Notes: generated by a model from the letters alone, not told the origin. 64,000 bases of DNA from Geosiphon pyriformis (GCA_016748015.1 JAAOMT010000749.1:35023-99022), one strand, 5' to 3'; positions 24,158 through 36,942 are shown, counted from the first letter of the stretch. Made by a program: numbers and translations.

Positions 24158-24940
24158 ATGATGAAAAAGTGTTTATCATGTTCCACTGAAAAATTTACTA
24201 TGTTGGCAAATGAGATTTTAGGTGTTTGTCGAGAAGGAAATGATTATTGGAGCACTTCTGCACCGAAAATTCAACAAATCAAAAAAAGACTTTTGGCGAG
24301 TGACCAATCACCTGAAGAAATTTTCGCATTAGTACACGATCATTATTTTCAACCATTATACACCTCATTAATTGGGTTCTTACATTTTCATGGATTTGGA
24401 ACCGAGGCTGATAAAAAGGTTGCATTTAAATGGTTTCAGATTGCGGCCGAAACAAGTGACCCAGCAACACTCTACGAGCTAGGATTCTGCTATTGGGGTG
24501 GTACAGGTACCAATTCTGATTTATCAATAGCACTTTCGCTGTACGAACAAGCTGCCTTGGGTGGTTTTAAGCTCGCACAATTCAGCCTTGGTTATGCCTA
24601 TTTTCACGGTTATGGCTTTGAAGTTAATTTTCAACTGGCGTTTCAATGGTTTGAAAAGAGTGCACAAGCCGGGTACCCAATTGGACAGTATTACCTCGCA
24701 CGTTGCTATCGACACGGACTTGGAACGAGAAGAAATACAACTAAAACACTTTTTTGGTTTATGAAATCAGCTGAAGGTGGATATATCCATGCTCGTCTAA
24801 AACTGGCAAAGCGAATTTACAAAGGCGAAGGAATTCAACGTGACATACATCATTCTCTAAGATATCTCGTCGCATCCTTGAAAAGTGATGGATCTATTCC
24901 AATAGTAGAACTCGAGCAAATATTACTCAATGAGCCTTAA
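24158..24940 (+). CDS. Sel1-like repeat protein
   Basis: Intronless, 260 residues from the first true ATG. After a short Cys-containing N-tail and a helical region (residues 10-66), five consecutive Sel1-like repeats of 36 residues fill residues about 68-246. Their signatures are FHGFGTEADKKVAFKWF, YWGGTGTNSDLSIALSLY, FHGYGFEVNFQLAFQWF, RHGLGTRRNTTKTLFWF and YKGEGIQRDIHHSLRYL. Sel1 repeats form alpha/alpha solenoids that act as protein-protein adaptors, often in signalling or ER quality control. No kinase domain is attached here. GC is clearly higher than in its flanks. A related gene lies at 36.3 kb. Confidence 0.88.
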   Translation: MMKKCLSCSTEKFTMLANEILGVCREGNDYWSTSAPKIQQIKKRLLASDQSPEEIFALVHDHYFQPLYTSLIGFLHFHGFGTEADKKVAFKWFQIAAETSDPATLYELGFCYWGGTGTNSDLSIALSLYEQAALGGFKLAQFSLGYAYFHGYGFEVNFQLAFQWFEKSAQAGYPIGQYYLARCYRHGLGTRRNTTKTLFWFMKSAEGGYIHARLKLAKRIYKGEGIQRDIHHSLRYLVASLKSDGSIPIVELEQILLNEP

Positions 24941-26622
24941 GAATTATTTTCCCATTTCCAAAATTTTTGGAATTGCCAGGGTTTCAGTGAAAATGCTTTA
25001 AAACAATAAATTTTCGGCAAAACAATGCTTTGACTGACAGTACTCAGAATTTCATAGGCATCTCTGGGCCAATTGAAAGCGGGTCTCAGATCAGTTTAGT
25101 CATTTTATTTGAAATCTAATAGACACTTAATGAAGCCTGGAGTAAAAGAAAAGCTTTTATTTACCCAAATATACATTTTTGCAGAAAAAAGTGAGATCAC
25201 GATCTTGATTCAAGATGAGATACTGTAATCAAAGCATTCCAGTGATCAGTTTGGTCATAGGCAGTTTTACAAAAAACATTGAAGAGTCCATAGCAGTTAA
25301 GGTTCGATGATAGTAAAGAATATTTTGATCCCTCCTTTTTTTTAATCAAAACCATGAAAAGTAGTGCCAAGATTTGAAAGATATATTTCAAGAAAGTAGA
25401 ATCTTATATTCTGCCCAAGAACCTCAAAGGTTTTAAGAAATCCTAGTATTTAATAGTTTAACTTTGGCATATGGAAAGTTGTTATTTGAACGATCAGCTA
25501 CCTAATCTAACCAATCAGTAGCCTTTAGGCTGCCAAAAAAAAGTCATAACATCTTGAAATCTGGAATCGGACGATGCCCAAAACAATGGTACTCTTTTTG
25601 AGAGAAAGTCAATATTAGTTCTGGTTCAAACATTTAACCTTTTATGGGAAACTCCCTCCAGTTTGCAAATTTATTTTTTGTCATATTAAGTGTCATTTCA
25701 AAGAAAAATGGTAAAATATTTGGTTAAAAATTTAAACACAAATATTTCAAAGGAAAATAACTTGAAGAGTATCATAAAATTAAGAATCGCTTGCAAGTAT
25801 GAAGTAAATGTGCAATTCTTTTTTCAAAATTGAGGCTTAAAATTTTGGAGGTATAGTAATTTTTTTATTTTAAAAAATCTACAAATGCATTTATTTCTGA
25901 TGAATCTAACACAACTTTTCATTTGTATATAAATGTAAATCTTTTTTGGCTTGAATTTGAAAATTCTATTGCATTAATATTTTTATATAATTTAAACTGA
26001 AAGATTTTTTATGTAAATTTTGATCTTTGGTGTTTTTTTTTTCAAGTGCAAAATCAGAATTATAATGATTGAAATTGAAATTATAAAAATCCAAATCAAT
26101 ATTTAAATTCAACTATTTCTTATTAATTTATTTTACTTTTTCATGAAACTTTGATTTTTGATAACATATTTGGAAAATTCTTTTGACAGTGTTAAAATTT
26201 TCATAAAGGATTGTGAAAGAAACCATTTATCCAGTTTGATATAAACACATGTACTTGCATATTAATGAGTATTTGTTTGATGATTTCAATTCCAATTAAG
26301 TTAACATTTATTATAATTCATTTTATTAAGAATTCGAAATGCAGAGTAAAAATTTGCGTCATATGATTTTAACAGCCAATTCCTTCTGCATATCCAGGAA
26401 TTAACAGACTCTTTTGTTTATTTAACGCGTATCATCTTTGACTCTCTTACTGAATCATTAATATGAAGAGCTAAATGTTCTGGAATATTCATAAATGTAT
26501 TTGCAGAAAGAGTTTCAAAGCTGGGCTAATATTTTAATTTTTTTTAGACGCTAAAAACCCTTCGCTAAAATTTAGTATAGTATATTATATTACATTGACA
26601 TTAATTAAATAATAAGTTAATA
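24941..26622. other. non-coding, nothing recognised
   Basis: AT-rich 3' flanks of two genes. The minus ORF 25197-25391 shows no motif and no splice context. Confidence 0.5.
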
Positions 26623-27912
26623 TTAGTATTGGGTATGTGGATGAGGTTGATTATAACCGTAATTCTGTGGTTGAGTATTGTTATGCGGTATAAATTGTGA
26701 GGGTGTTTCATGATATTGAGGTGCAATTACAGGTTGCATGTGTTGTATTTGTTGTCCCGACGCATTTTGAAAATGAACAGGAGGCAGATAATATTCTTGA
26801 CCTGGGAGTGGATGATTTCCTTGATTTGGGAATGGATGATTTCCTTGATTTGGGAATGGATGATTTCCTTGACCTGGGAATGGATGATTTCCTTGATTTG
26901 GGAATGGATGATTTCCTTGATTTGGGAATGGATGATTTCCTTGATTTGGGAATGGATGATTTCCTTGACCTGGGAATGGATGATATCCCGGACCTGGGAT
27001 CGGATAGCTTCCTTTAAAAGGAGCAGGTGGCGGATTATGTTCTGGTCCTGAGATCGGATTATTTACTTGGATTGGGATTGTAGTTGATCCACTTGTAATT
27101 GGGGTCTCGGTTGCCACTTGGAGTGGCTCCTCTTCTTTGCTACCAAACGCATTTTTGACCGCTTCAACCACAAACCTCCCAAACATAATAAATCCAGTGA
27201 CTAGAGCAGCCAAGACAAGGTTACGCATTTTACTTTGTGCGTCGTCACTGTCGCTTATACCTCCATAATTGGAGGCAAGAGCCCAAGCCATAAACACAGG
27301 GTATGCAAAACATATTAAATCAGAAACAAGTGAAAGACGATTAACTTGTTTTTGTGTTATATTCTTATGACCAAATAAAAGATATCCTTCTTTTCTGCCT
27401 GTATTTCAAGCAAATTCAAATAGATTAGACATATGTCATTTTCTAAAATAAGAAAAATTTCTTTAGACTTACAGAAAATGACTCCCATTATTTCAACAAA
27501 TTTTAATCGACCTCCCGTATAATGATAAATTTGAAAGAGATTAGCAATTCTTGGTAAACATTCGAATATTACAATTGCATTATAGACGCCTTTAGCAATA
27601 CTTCCTTGTTCTACCTTTTGTATATTAAACAAAAAATTTAAAACTTTGAGTGGAATGAACTAATTTCAAGACCATTAAACAAAGCCCACATAAAAAAATG
27701 TTTACATTTTCATTAAATTTTCCTATTAAGATGAGACTTGTTCCCAATGTAAAACAATTTGCAAGAGCAAAAAGACTCCAATAAATTTTTTTCCAAAATG
27801 GAGGATTTTCCATCGGTGATTGTTTTTTTTTTGATATTTTTTCATTTTCTGGTACTTTTTGATTGCTATCAGCAATTTGACTCATTTCTTGGATGTGAAT
27901 TGGCTGAGCCAT
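26623..27912 (-). CDS. multipass membrane protein with octapeptide-repeat tail
   Basis: Three exons on the minus strand (27912-27673, 27614-27473, 27398-26623), introns of 58 and 74 nt, 385 residues in one frame. A Lys/Gln-rich N-tail of about 40 residues precedes four to six hydrophobic helices (for example YWSLFALANCFTLGTSLILI, YNAIVIFECLPRIANLF, LSLVSDLICFAYPVFMAW and RNLVLAALVTGFIMFGRFV). The last approximately 140 residues are Pro/Gln/Asn-rich and hold about eight tandem copies of GNHPFPNQ or GNHPFPGQ. The first donor (GTCTTG) is weak, so exon 1's end is the least certain point. No family is recognised. A broken duplicate of exons 2 and 3 lies at 60.7 kb, which confirms those exons and the intron between them. 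Confidence 0.75.
26800..26990 (-). repeat. 24-bp tandem repeat coding GNHPFP(N/G)Q
   Basis: About eight near-identical 24-bp units within the C-terminal coding region of the membrane protein. On the plus strand the same units create open frames without biological meaning. Confidence 0.9.
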
Positions 27913-30344
27913 GAATTTTTTTGATTCGAAGAGTTTTTTCAGGGAAAGTTTTTGACCAAATAAAATTGAAGAGAAGTGGAAATTATCTCTTTAAAAATCT
28001 TTTAATACTTATTTATATATAAAATTATCTGCATCAATTTTAAATATCTTGGAAAAAGAGTTTCAACAATTCAAATTATGGGATTATGCTGAAAATCAAT
28101 TATTAACTTAATTCCACCAATCATTAATTTTTAAACTTGAATAAAGTCAAGTAACTTTCGAATTCATGGTAAGAATTCCTTACAGTTGTCTCCTGTAGCA
28201 CAATGCACAAGCAAATTAACAATTTACAAGTTGCACTAATGATCTTTAGTGTTCAACACAAATAAAACTCAATTACTTGGAAAGAATTTCTTTTTAAAAT
28301 TCATCTGCAATGTCTGAAACATTGCTATATATTTTTAGAAAATCCTTTATATACTGTACAACGTTTTTCTTATTTTGGTTGGCGTAAATGTACGAGAATG
28401 AAGTTTTTTTTCCTGTTTCCACCTGATTTTTAAAAAGGTTTTGGTATGTAAGACAGTTTTCTGATATCAAAATTTAAACAAAGGATTTTAGCAAGTGTGA
28501 AGCCTTTTATAATTCAAATCTTTTACTTTAACTCTTTCCTGGAAAACTTCAATCGTCGAAAGAGCATTCAAAATTTATTATTTAGGAAAAAACAAGGTAC
28601 ACTAAGTTTAAGAAATTCTGTGGTTATCATTCTCTGATTTTCTCATCTCAATTAATTACATCCGAGTTTTTGAGAAAATTCAAAATTATTTGAGCTTTGA
28701 GTAATGTCACCAATGACAATTAAAAATTTGGCTCTTTCACAGATAGTTTAAATGACCAAAATTTCTTGATTTATTTCAATTGATCTTAACGATTCTTGTG
28801 AAATGATCAGAGATTTTATTTTAAAACTAGCAATTCCCTTTCCTATCATAAAAATTTTGTTTTCATAAGAAATTTAAAAATTTGGCTTTTTTAATGAGAT
28901 TTATATTAGTTAACAAGCTCTGAAATTTATTATTTCTGTGAAAATTGTATATACTAAAATTCAAAAGCTTTTAATTCTCAAAGCTCATAACTTATAACTT
29001 TCTCAACTGAAACCCATCATTATTTCTTTAGCTTCAAGTTTGTGGGTTTTCAAATACAATTCTATTTAAAGACAGAAATTCACCAACGTTAACAGACGTG
29101 TCATCATTTCTAAGCAAAGCAAGTTGAAAATTAAATAGAATGGTTAAATATTTGAAAGCAAATAAATTGGATAACTCAACTTTCCTATCATCAGTTCCAA
29201 TATTAAATAAAAAACTAATAACTTTTAACCTTTTCAAGTTTAAAAAATTTGAAGATGCTACATTCAACATCCTATATGTTATTACTAATCTGTCTTTAAT
29301 GGCAGTTTGCCACTAGTAAAATTTTCCTTTTTTTATTCCATCATCAAATAACTGATTATTGTGAAGAAGTTTTAATACTGAATTTTAAATTGACATTGAT
29401 AATTTTGCTTTTCCGTCTAGAACCTTCCATAATATATAATCATCATTTTTTAGAGGATAATCTTTTATTTCATTAAGAATGAAATTGAGATTTCTTTTAT
29501 AATCAACCCTTTTGATCGAGGCTCCCATTTTCTGGCTTAAAAATATATTTTAAAGTCTTTAGGACAAACGAATTTAATTCAGAGTATTAATTTCTATCTG
29601 AGATTGCGACTATCATTCAATACCTTTTAAAACTATTTTAATTTCCAAATAATGACTAAAATGTAAAGACTACAACTCGAATTTGAGTATGGCAAAAAAG
29701 TAAATATTATTTATTATCGGTAATTTTATAATATTTGAATTTATAAGTCGAAATAGAATATAAGTTGCTTAAAACACTAAATAATGGTTTTCTGTTTGAA
29801 GATGCCTAAATTTCATGATATAAATTAATCTTCAATAACTAATAGTATTTAAAAAGATGCCGAAAATTTAAATTTACCACTTATATATAACTATTTGTGT
29901 TGATCCATGAAATAAAACTGAATCATTTGTTATTTTCTGTTAATGGACGATATAATCAAAAGAGATTTAAGCAAACAATTACAAACTTGGAACATAAAAA
30001 CATTTGAGTATTTTGCTTAAAAATGTGAAACTGTAACAGTTTAAATAGTTTGAACCTTACCAAAAATTCAAATTTACGGAAAAGAATTTGATTTATCTTA
30101 TTCCTCCACTAAAGAATCTTATCTTTCTCCAAATATAGTTGCACAATTAAAACTGGTGGGCTGAAATCATAAAAATATTCAAAATTTTAGTCTTACTCAT
30201 TTGATCGCGCTTTATTTTGAGAATCTTTAAGCTTTTTTATATCGTTCTTTATTAAATTTCTCATTCTTGAGCCTGAGGCTTCGAAAATCTTTGCAATCAA
30301 AAATTTATTTGAAATCGAGAAAATTTAGATTTTTGCTCAAAAAA
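27913..30344. other. long non-coding stretch
   Basis: About 2.4 kb without a supportable gene. Short ORFs (29034-29270) have no motifs. Divergent promoters of the two flanking genes must lie near its ends. Confidence 0.5.
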
Positions 30345-32025
30345 ATGAAACATTGGAATGTATTCAATTTATATTTTACTGTGTACCTATTAAATATATT
30401 TTCAGTCGTCATGAGTCAAGAAAATAATGGTAAGCTAATAAAAGTACATATATTTCGTTTGGTTTTGTTGAATATTTAATCAATCAAAAAATTATTTAGA
30501 AACAAAAAACGTCATTTTTCTTTCTTTTTACTTATAACATCTCTAAAGCACAGTTTTATTCCAAATATAAAATAATTCCTCATATATTTCACAGAGTAAT
30601 TTCGTTTTAAGAACCAAATATAAAGAATTTTAGAATTTCACAAGAGCTTCAACTGCATCTTACGATCCAAACTTGACTAATTCCGGAATATTTTGAATTT
30701 CAATATGTGTTAACTCAGCTACCCCAAACCAAAATATTAGCTTGGAAAATCCACCTAAAGTTTTGGCGAATACCTGCGTTAGAAACACAGGATCTCTTGA
30801 GTATTATAACTTAGGATTGCACCTTGGAGCACTTTTTATTATACTAATAGCCAGCTCTCTTGGTAAGAAAAAATGTGCCTAATTCACCGAATTTAAAATA
30901 TTTTTCCAACTTTTTATTTTTTACTGATGATAGGAGTGTTTTTACCGGTTCTCTCGGAAAAATATCCAGAGTTTAGAATTCCACGTTTTTTCTTTACATG
31001 TGAGTATAAAAATTTTTATTTCACAACTAAAAATAATTTACTCGAAATAATCAATTTTTTCGATACAATATAACAGTCGCCAAGCATTTTGGCACAGGCG
31101 TTATTATTGCCACTGCTTTTATACATGTAAAATATTTTTATTCAAGTATAATGTTTTTTCTCAAAATTTTATTCGTGTTCTCAAACATTTCATTGCTTAT
31201 CAGATGTTACCACAAGCATTTATCAGTCTAACCAACCCTTGTCTACCAAAGATATGGTCCAATACCTATCCAGCATTTGCAGGAGCATATGCGATGGGGT
31301 CTGCCCTGTTTATCTTTTTAATTGAATATTTCGCGATGAAGCTGAATGATGAATACGAAGAGGAACAAGCAAAAATAGAACAAAATAATGGTAGTCTTGA
31401 GGCTGGTCAAAATCATTCAGAGCAACGCCATTCACATGGTCACATTGTACTTTTGTCGACACGTACTCAAGGTCTTTGTGTCATAATTCTAGAAGCAGGA
31501 ATTTGCTTTCATTCAATCATAATTGGAATGGCACTGAGTGTTTCCACTGGCTCTAAATTTGTTTCGTTATTATGTGCATTGATCTTTCATCAGGTATCTA
31601 TTCATTAATAAAGAAATTCTCACAACACGTGATAACTGATCAAATAATATATAATTTAGATTTTTGAAGGCTTAGGTTTGGGAGCACGTATCGCCGAACT
31701 TTCATTTGCGAAACGCAGTTGGCGACCTTGGTTAATGTCTTTAACATATAGTTCAACAGCGCCAATAGGAATTGCAATTGGCTTAGGCATACGGTATTCG
31801 TATAACCCAGAATCCGAAAAAGCTCTTATCATTCAAGGAACCTTGGATTCTATATCGGCTGGAATTCTTTTATATGCAGCGATGGTAGAATTATTGGCTG
31901 CCGACTTCATTATCGATAAGAAGATACGGAAATCTAGTAAAAAGAATCAATTGTTTTGTTTGATGCTTGTCTTCTTAGGGGCTGGTTCCATGGCTTTGAT
32001 TGGTATGTCAAATTTCTTTCAATAG
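30345..32025 (+). CDS. ZIP-family zinc/iron transporter
   Basis: Six exons (30345-30429, 30719-30862, 30934-30999, 31077-31126, 31204-31593, 31660-32025) give 366 residues. The first intron as modelled is 289 nt, far longer than the rest, and may hide a small exon. A cleavable signal-like N-terminus is followed by a Cys-containing lumenal stretch and ZIP helices: LGLHLGALFIILIASSLG, then AKHFGTGVIIATAFIHMLP, NPCLP, a cytoplasmic loop with the metal-binding His cluster HSEQRHSHGH, helix 4 EAGICFHSIIIGMAL and helix 5 HQIFEGLGLGARI. These are the family's signature metal-path residues (HS..IG and HQ..EG). The closest functional class is the fungal Zrt1/Zrt2 plasma-membrane zinc importers. Confidence 0.9.
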
Positions 32026-32149
32026 AATCTCTAAAACTTTTGAACAATTGAGCAATATCTTTTTTTCTAAAAAGGTTTTTGGGATTAGTTGAACCAAATT
32101 TTGTTCCATTCGGGCCTTTAAAAGCATAGGCTAGTTAATATTGGCACAC

Positions 32150-32430
32150 TTTTGATAAGAACGATTCTTGAAAGGGTTCAACTTCAAGGATATATTCTCG
32201 TTGCAATCAAGATTTTTTACAAACTGGGGAGTTTGAATGATAATCCATCCAAAAAGAGATCTAGGCAAGTGCGAAAGACCACGATTAGGCAGAGATATCT
32301 CCTAGACCTAACTCATATAACTAATTTTTTTCGCAAATCACGTATTTTTCACCATGACATTACATTATTGATCAAGTCGTTTTCTGGTCGTCGAAAATTT
32401 TACTTTTTTCTTTTCTACCAGGTCGGTTTG
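32150..32430 (+). mobile_element. possible Tc1 N-terminal relic
   Basis: The ORF contains YKLGSLNDNPSKKRSRQVRK followed by TTIRQR, resembling the second HTH/AT-hook linker of Tc1 transposases (usual G-S-v-x-D-x-P-x-S-G-R-P-R-K-T-T). No catalytic part or ends were identified nearby. Confidence 0.45.
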
Positions 32431-33682
32431 CTTAATAATCTGTTTTTAACCTTCAAAACAACTGATGCAAAGGATCTAATGAAAATGGTTCAATAAAATT
32501 CCGTCCAAAACAAATTCCGTTGTTAAGGGTACAGAAAGCTTTGCATAAAAAATCCTAGTCACCACAGAAGGCATGTAGATTATAATACTCTTCTTCTATC
32601 GTCCGTGTAATACTACATTCTCGCTTTTAGATAGTTTTAATGTTTGCTACTGCTAATTTTCGATGATACATTTACTATTCAAGTTTTTTTTTGTTCGATA
32701 AAGAGACAGAGTTATTATTTATTTTCTCAGCCACAGCTCATAATAAATCGATCTAAAGGTATAGTAATAAAAGTATTTCGGGTAGCTAGACGTAAAATTA
32801 ATTCCATAATTCCCAATAGATATTTAAATTTTAAAGCTTAAAGAATTAATTAATTTTAAGAGTTTAAAGTAGTTGGGTTATCTCTATTCGTTCATTTCTG
32901 TCAAACTAGTTTCTTACTATATGATACACTTTTTAGCCGATAAAATAACTGTTTTAAGGGTAACTTCTGAAAGAAAAGTTTTACTGGAAAGGTAAGATAT
33001 ATGAAAATTTCCACCTTTTGATCACAATTTTTTAATGAGCTCATTCAGATGTTAGATTAGGTAAATTTAGAGGCAAATTTCAAAACTTTCTGTAAATTTT
33101 TTAAAAATATACCATGTTTTTATTTTGAGATAAAAGAAAAAAGACGGTTCAGACTAAACACAATCACTATCCCTGTCTGCGTTTTCCTCATATGATAAAT
33201 TAATCGTCAACAACATAGATTCCCTTTGCCTTAATTTCCAAAAAATTATTTAGTGGATTCATAATCATGTTGTAGCCAGTAGACCTACATAAATCAACCT
33301 TTGCATGATTTGCATGAATTTAAAGGTAAAATAGTTGTCAAACAAATATTACCGCTGTGGTTTATGACTGGTTCCATCCTACTTTTAGGACGAAACTTTA
33401 GATTCAAAAAATTCTTTTAAAAAAAAAATTTAATATTTATAGAGCTTTTGATTGGTGCATAGTCTCAATGTAAAAACTTTTAATTGAGGTTATAAAGTAA
33501 CCTGGATTCTTGAAAATTTTAACGAGTCTACACTATTTTTATCCAGCTTTAGTTTATGTAGTTTAAAATTTATAATCTTTCTCCTGTAGAATTCAATTGA
33601 ACCTTCTTTCCAACTAATTAGGAAAAGAATTTTTCTACTAATTTATATGTCTCAATCCTCCATTAATACATAACCACACACC
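32431..33682. other. non-coding, nothing recognised
   Basis: AT-rich. ORF 32644-32841 lacks motifs. Confidence 0.5.
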
Positions 33683-35272
33683 ATGAACATCACCACAATC
33701 CCTAAATTTAAAGGACAATATTGTTTAAATGAAAAAAAATGTGACCAAGAGCATCTTATTTTCAAAATCAATTTGATATTGATTACCTACACGAGTATTA
33801 TAACATTGATATCGATAGGATCCTTAATATATCGGAATTGTTTAAACAAACAACCATTGTTCTTCCCAAAAGCAAGAGAAAGAGGATTAATTAGAATACG
33901 ATCACAGGAAGCTTTTCATATTTCCACAATCTTTTATTGTTTTGGTATGGAAAATCATGAATTTTTGATCAGGAGTCGATTTGAAATTTTGTAAATTTTA
34001 ATTATATAAAACTTTTATTTCCTACCAGTGTGTGCAATAAATGCCTTGCTTACATTAACTAATTCGTATTTTAATATGGAATTTCTAATGAGTAAGTTAC
34101 CTTTTTCTTTTAATATTTCACAATTGATCCTCAAATTAAAATCTTTAAAAATTTTTTAGTTGGCACTAGTCTAGCCAATATAATTGGAGTTTGTTTGGCT
34201 GGTTTTTATCCAATTGGATTATGTGAGGTTTTTTTTTATTTTTCTTTAAAAAGGAATCCAATTTCTGATATCATTTTTAGTTGTGATTTCCTAAAATTTC
34301 TAACTAAAGATTTTTTTGAAATTTTACTTTAAAAGTTTATTCATTGACTAGTATAAACGATGGATCTCCTCATAAAACTCTATTTTTTGGCAGATTTCGT
34401 CAAAAATATGTTATCGATTTCATTGGAATATTTCTTTTTATCGGCCCAATAGCGACAATGACTCCGTTGGCTTGGATGCGTGCAAAGTTTTCATATCCAA
34501 GCAGCAACATTTCCTTAATTCGGAAAATAGAAATTGTTAATCGTGGATTATGGGTATTTTGGGCTATTTTACAGATGACAATACTAATTTTTTGGGGTAG
34601 AAAGATGAATTCTGTATTAAAAGCTCAAGCCGAAAAGTTAAAAACCAGCAAAAAATTTATGAACGTTGAGAAACTGAAACAACTGAAATCTGTTTCAAGA
34701 CATGTGAGTATTTCACAATTTTTTAACATACTCTATTTTCATTAATCTAAAATTTTTGATATAAATGATATTTAGGTAAACACTGTTATGCTGAGTTTAA
34801 CTTTACTTTATACTGTGAAGTTGATCAATAACGTACTTCGAATCGTGATGGGTGAACATAGTCGAAGCACAAATACAAGTTTCTTTATTATTTTCAACAC
34901 GTTTACTGTACCAGTGTTTTTGAACATTGGCCAATTGGCCATATTGTACAAGTTAGTGTTGTTTTATTGGTCTTATTTAATTAACGTTGCTTTAATCGCT
35001 CCTAAACTTTATTTTTTTTTCATTTGAACAGTGACCTGAAAAATAGCTGGCTTTCTTGTAATAAAAAAAAAGTTCCTGATTTAAATTCCCAAAGTGAAAA
35101 GAATTTTGAATTTTACAATAAGGACACTTTGAGAAATTATAATAATAACTTCCCAGGATTTAATATATCAACAGAAACTCCCAATAGCTCAGAGACATTA
35201 ATTCAAGTTGACCTTGATTGGAGGCATCACAATAACGAGAATCGGGACTCAGGAATTGCTGTTAATATTTGA
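33683..35272 (+). CDS. seven-helix membrane protein, receptor-like topology
   Basis: Six exons (33683-33944, 34029-34091, 34160-34222, 34336-34703, 34776-34951, 35032-35272) sum to 390 residues in one frame; two exons are only 63 nt. A short N-tail with two Cys precedes seven hydrophobic segments: IFKINLILITYTSIITLISI, the FYCFVCAINALLTL region, GTSLANIIGVCLAGFYPIGL, DFIGIFLFIGPIATMTPLAW, LWVFWAILQMTILIFW, VNTVMLSLTLLYTVKLI and FFIIFNTFTVPVFLNIGQLA. A hydrophilic, Ser/Asn-rich tail of about 80 residues follows. A long basic loop lies between helices 5 and 6 (KLKTSKKFMNVEKLKQLKS). The topology resembles G-protein-coupled receptors, but no family signature is seen, so receptor function is inference. 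Confidence 0.78.
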
Positions 35273-36291
35273 ATACCACTGGCCAGCTTATTTACAACTG
35301 GTTTTTGTATAAATTTAAAATAGTTCGCCTTTTCTCAAAAGATCTTTTAAGCAAAAAAAAAAGGGTTTAAAATAAAATCATCCCAATATGATATAAAGGG
35401 CACCCAGTATTTTGGCTTACTTTAGTAGTTATAGAGAAACTCTCCGATTGATAAATCCCTTGAGGAACAATTTTTTATTCGCCCCAATTTTATGATATTA
35501 CGATAACAGCATTATAAGTCAAGATAAAAACCCAAATCAAAATGAAAATCCTTCCTCCTCAGTACTGAAAAAGCTTTGATTTTCGTTACCCAGATAGTAA
35601 AGACTCATTAATGAAATTAGTGCTCAACTTTCTCTCAAAATTAAGGCAGGAAATAAGAAACAATTCTTCACAGATTAAACCATTTTCTCGAATAGAAAAA
35701 TTCTTGAGAATTATTTATTGATTTTTCTCTGTCATACATAAAAATCAACCCAACCTTTAAATAACCCCTAAAGAGTTTGACCATATTTATGAAAGGTTGA
35801 GCGTTCTGTCTGAAAATCTTTTTACGCATCTTCTTGCTTTAAACGCTAAATCGATTTGGAGTATAGAAAATATTTTTCAACGCAGCAAAGGACACCATCT
35901 CACTGGTCTAGATAAATTTATGATGGAATTTTTCAATAAAGCAAAACGTTCCTGAATTTCGATATTACCCAAGCAACATTAAGAATCATGCTGCACCCTA
36001 GTCCCTATATGCATAGTGTGCATTAACATTTCATAAGTACCTGCTGAATACTAAAAATATTTGTAATCTCGCTTGTTCTCATGTTGGAAATGCAAAAATG
36101 TTACACATTATGTAGCGAAAGGTCTAGATGCGGTACAATTATGAACTATATTAAAATTTATAAATAGTAAAGAGAGCATCTGTATTCCATACTCTGATAA
36201 TTGTTCTTTGAGAGGTCATCAAGGAAAGAAAGAAGTAATGTCAAGTCAATAATTTCGAGTTTTTTGAGCTAATGTCTTCCCTTTTAAACTA
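35273..36291. other. non-coding, nothing recognised
   Basis: No gene seen. An open piece near 35800-35950 is too short to interpret. Confidence 0.5.
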
Positions 36292-36942
36292 ATGACTAAT
36301 ACTCTACAGATGAAAAGTTTTCTAAAAAAATGCGTGAAATTCTCTCGGAAACGGCACACAACCAAGCTTTCAGAGACCGAAATAATGTTAACTTCTGAAG
36401 TTCTCAAATTGTACCAGAAAATGACAGATATTAAATGGGACCAAGATGTCGTTAAAGTTATTAAAAAATGGATTGAGGATAATAATGAAACTGCTAAACG
36501 AATTTTTAACCTATTACGACTACAATCAAATTCATCGGAATGTGCCAGTCTCCTTGGATTTTTTTATCATTACGGAATTGGTGAGGAATATGATGAAACA
36601 AAAGCTTTCAAATGGTACAAAAAATCAGCTGATGAAAACGATGCTTTTGCGCTGGCTCAGGTTGGATATTGCTATAGCACAGGAACTGGTACAGAATGTA
36701 ATGATTTAAAAACTTTTGAATATTATGAAAAAGCTGCAAATTTAGGTGATCCTCAGGGAGCTTATCATTTTGCTAGATTTAATTTAAGTTACAAAAGTCT
36801 CATTTGGTATCAAAAATCGGCTGAGAAAGGGTTCCTGCCAGCAAAGTTGAAAATTATTGGTTTCTTTCATACCGGAACCGGTGGCGTTTTAAGAGATAGA
36901 CATATGGCCTTTCGCTTAATGAGACAGGGATACAGGGAATGA
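36292..36942 (+). CDS. Sel1-like repeat protein
   Basis: Intronless, 216 residues. A basic N-terminus and a helical region (to residue about 75) precede three clear Sel1-like repeats and one shortened one: YHYGIGEEYDETKAFKWY, YSTGTGTECNDLKTFEYY, a truncated repeat FNLSYKSLIWY that lacks the usual Gly-x-Gly loop, and FHTGTGGVLRDRHMAFRLM. It is organised like the gene at 24.2 kb, an N-terminal helical region plus C-terminal repeats, and is probably a diverged paralog. An adaptor role is expected from the repeat type; the partner is unknown. Confidence 0.85.
   Translation: MTNTLQMKSFLKKCVKFSRKRHTTKLSETEIMLTSEVLKLYQKMTDIKWDQDVVKVIKKWIEDNNETAKRIFNLLRLQSNSSECASLLGFFYHYGIGEEYDETKAFKWYKKSADENDAFALAQVGYCYSTGTGTECNDLKTFEYYEKAANLGDPQGAYHFARFNLSYKSLIWYQKSAEKGFLPAKLKIIGFFHTGTGGVLRDRHMAFRLMRQGYRE

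Noticed and set aside
26697-27051. Plus-strand ORFs with DFLDLGMD-like and EWMISLIW-like repeats
   Set aside because: Antisense of the 24-bp coding repeat in the minus-strand membrane gene; the periodicity alone keeps these frames open.
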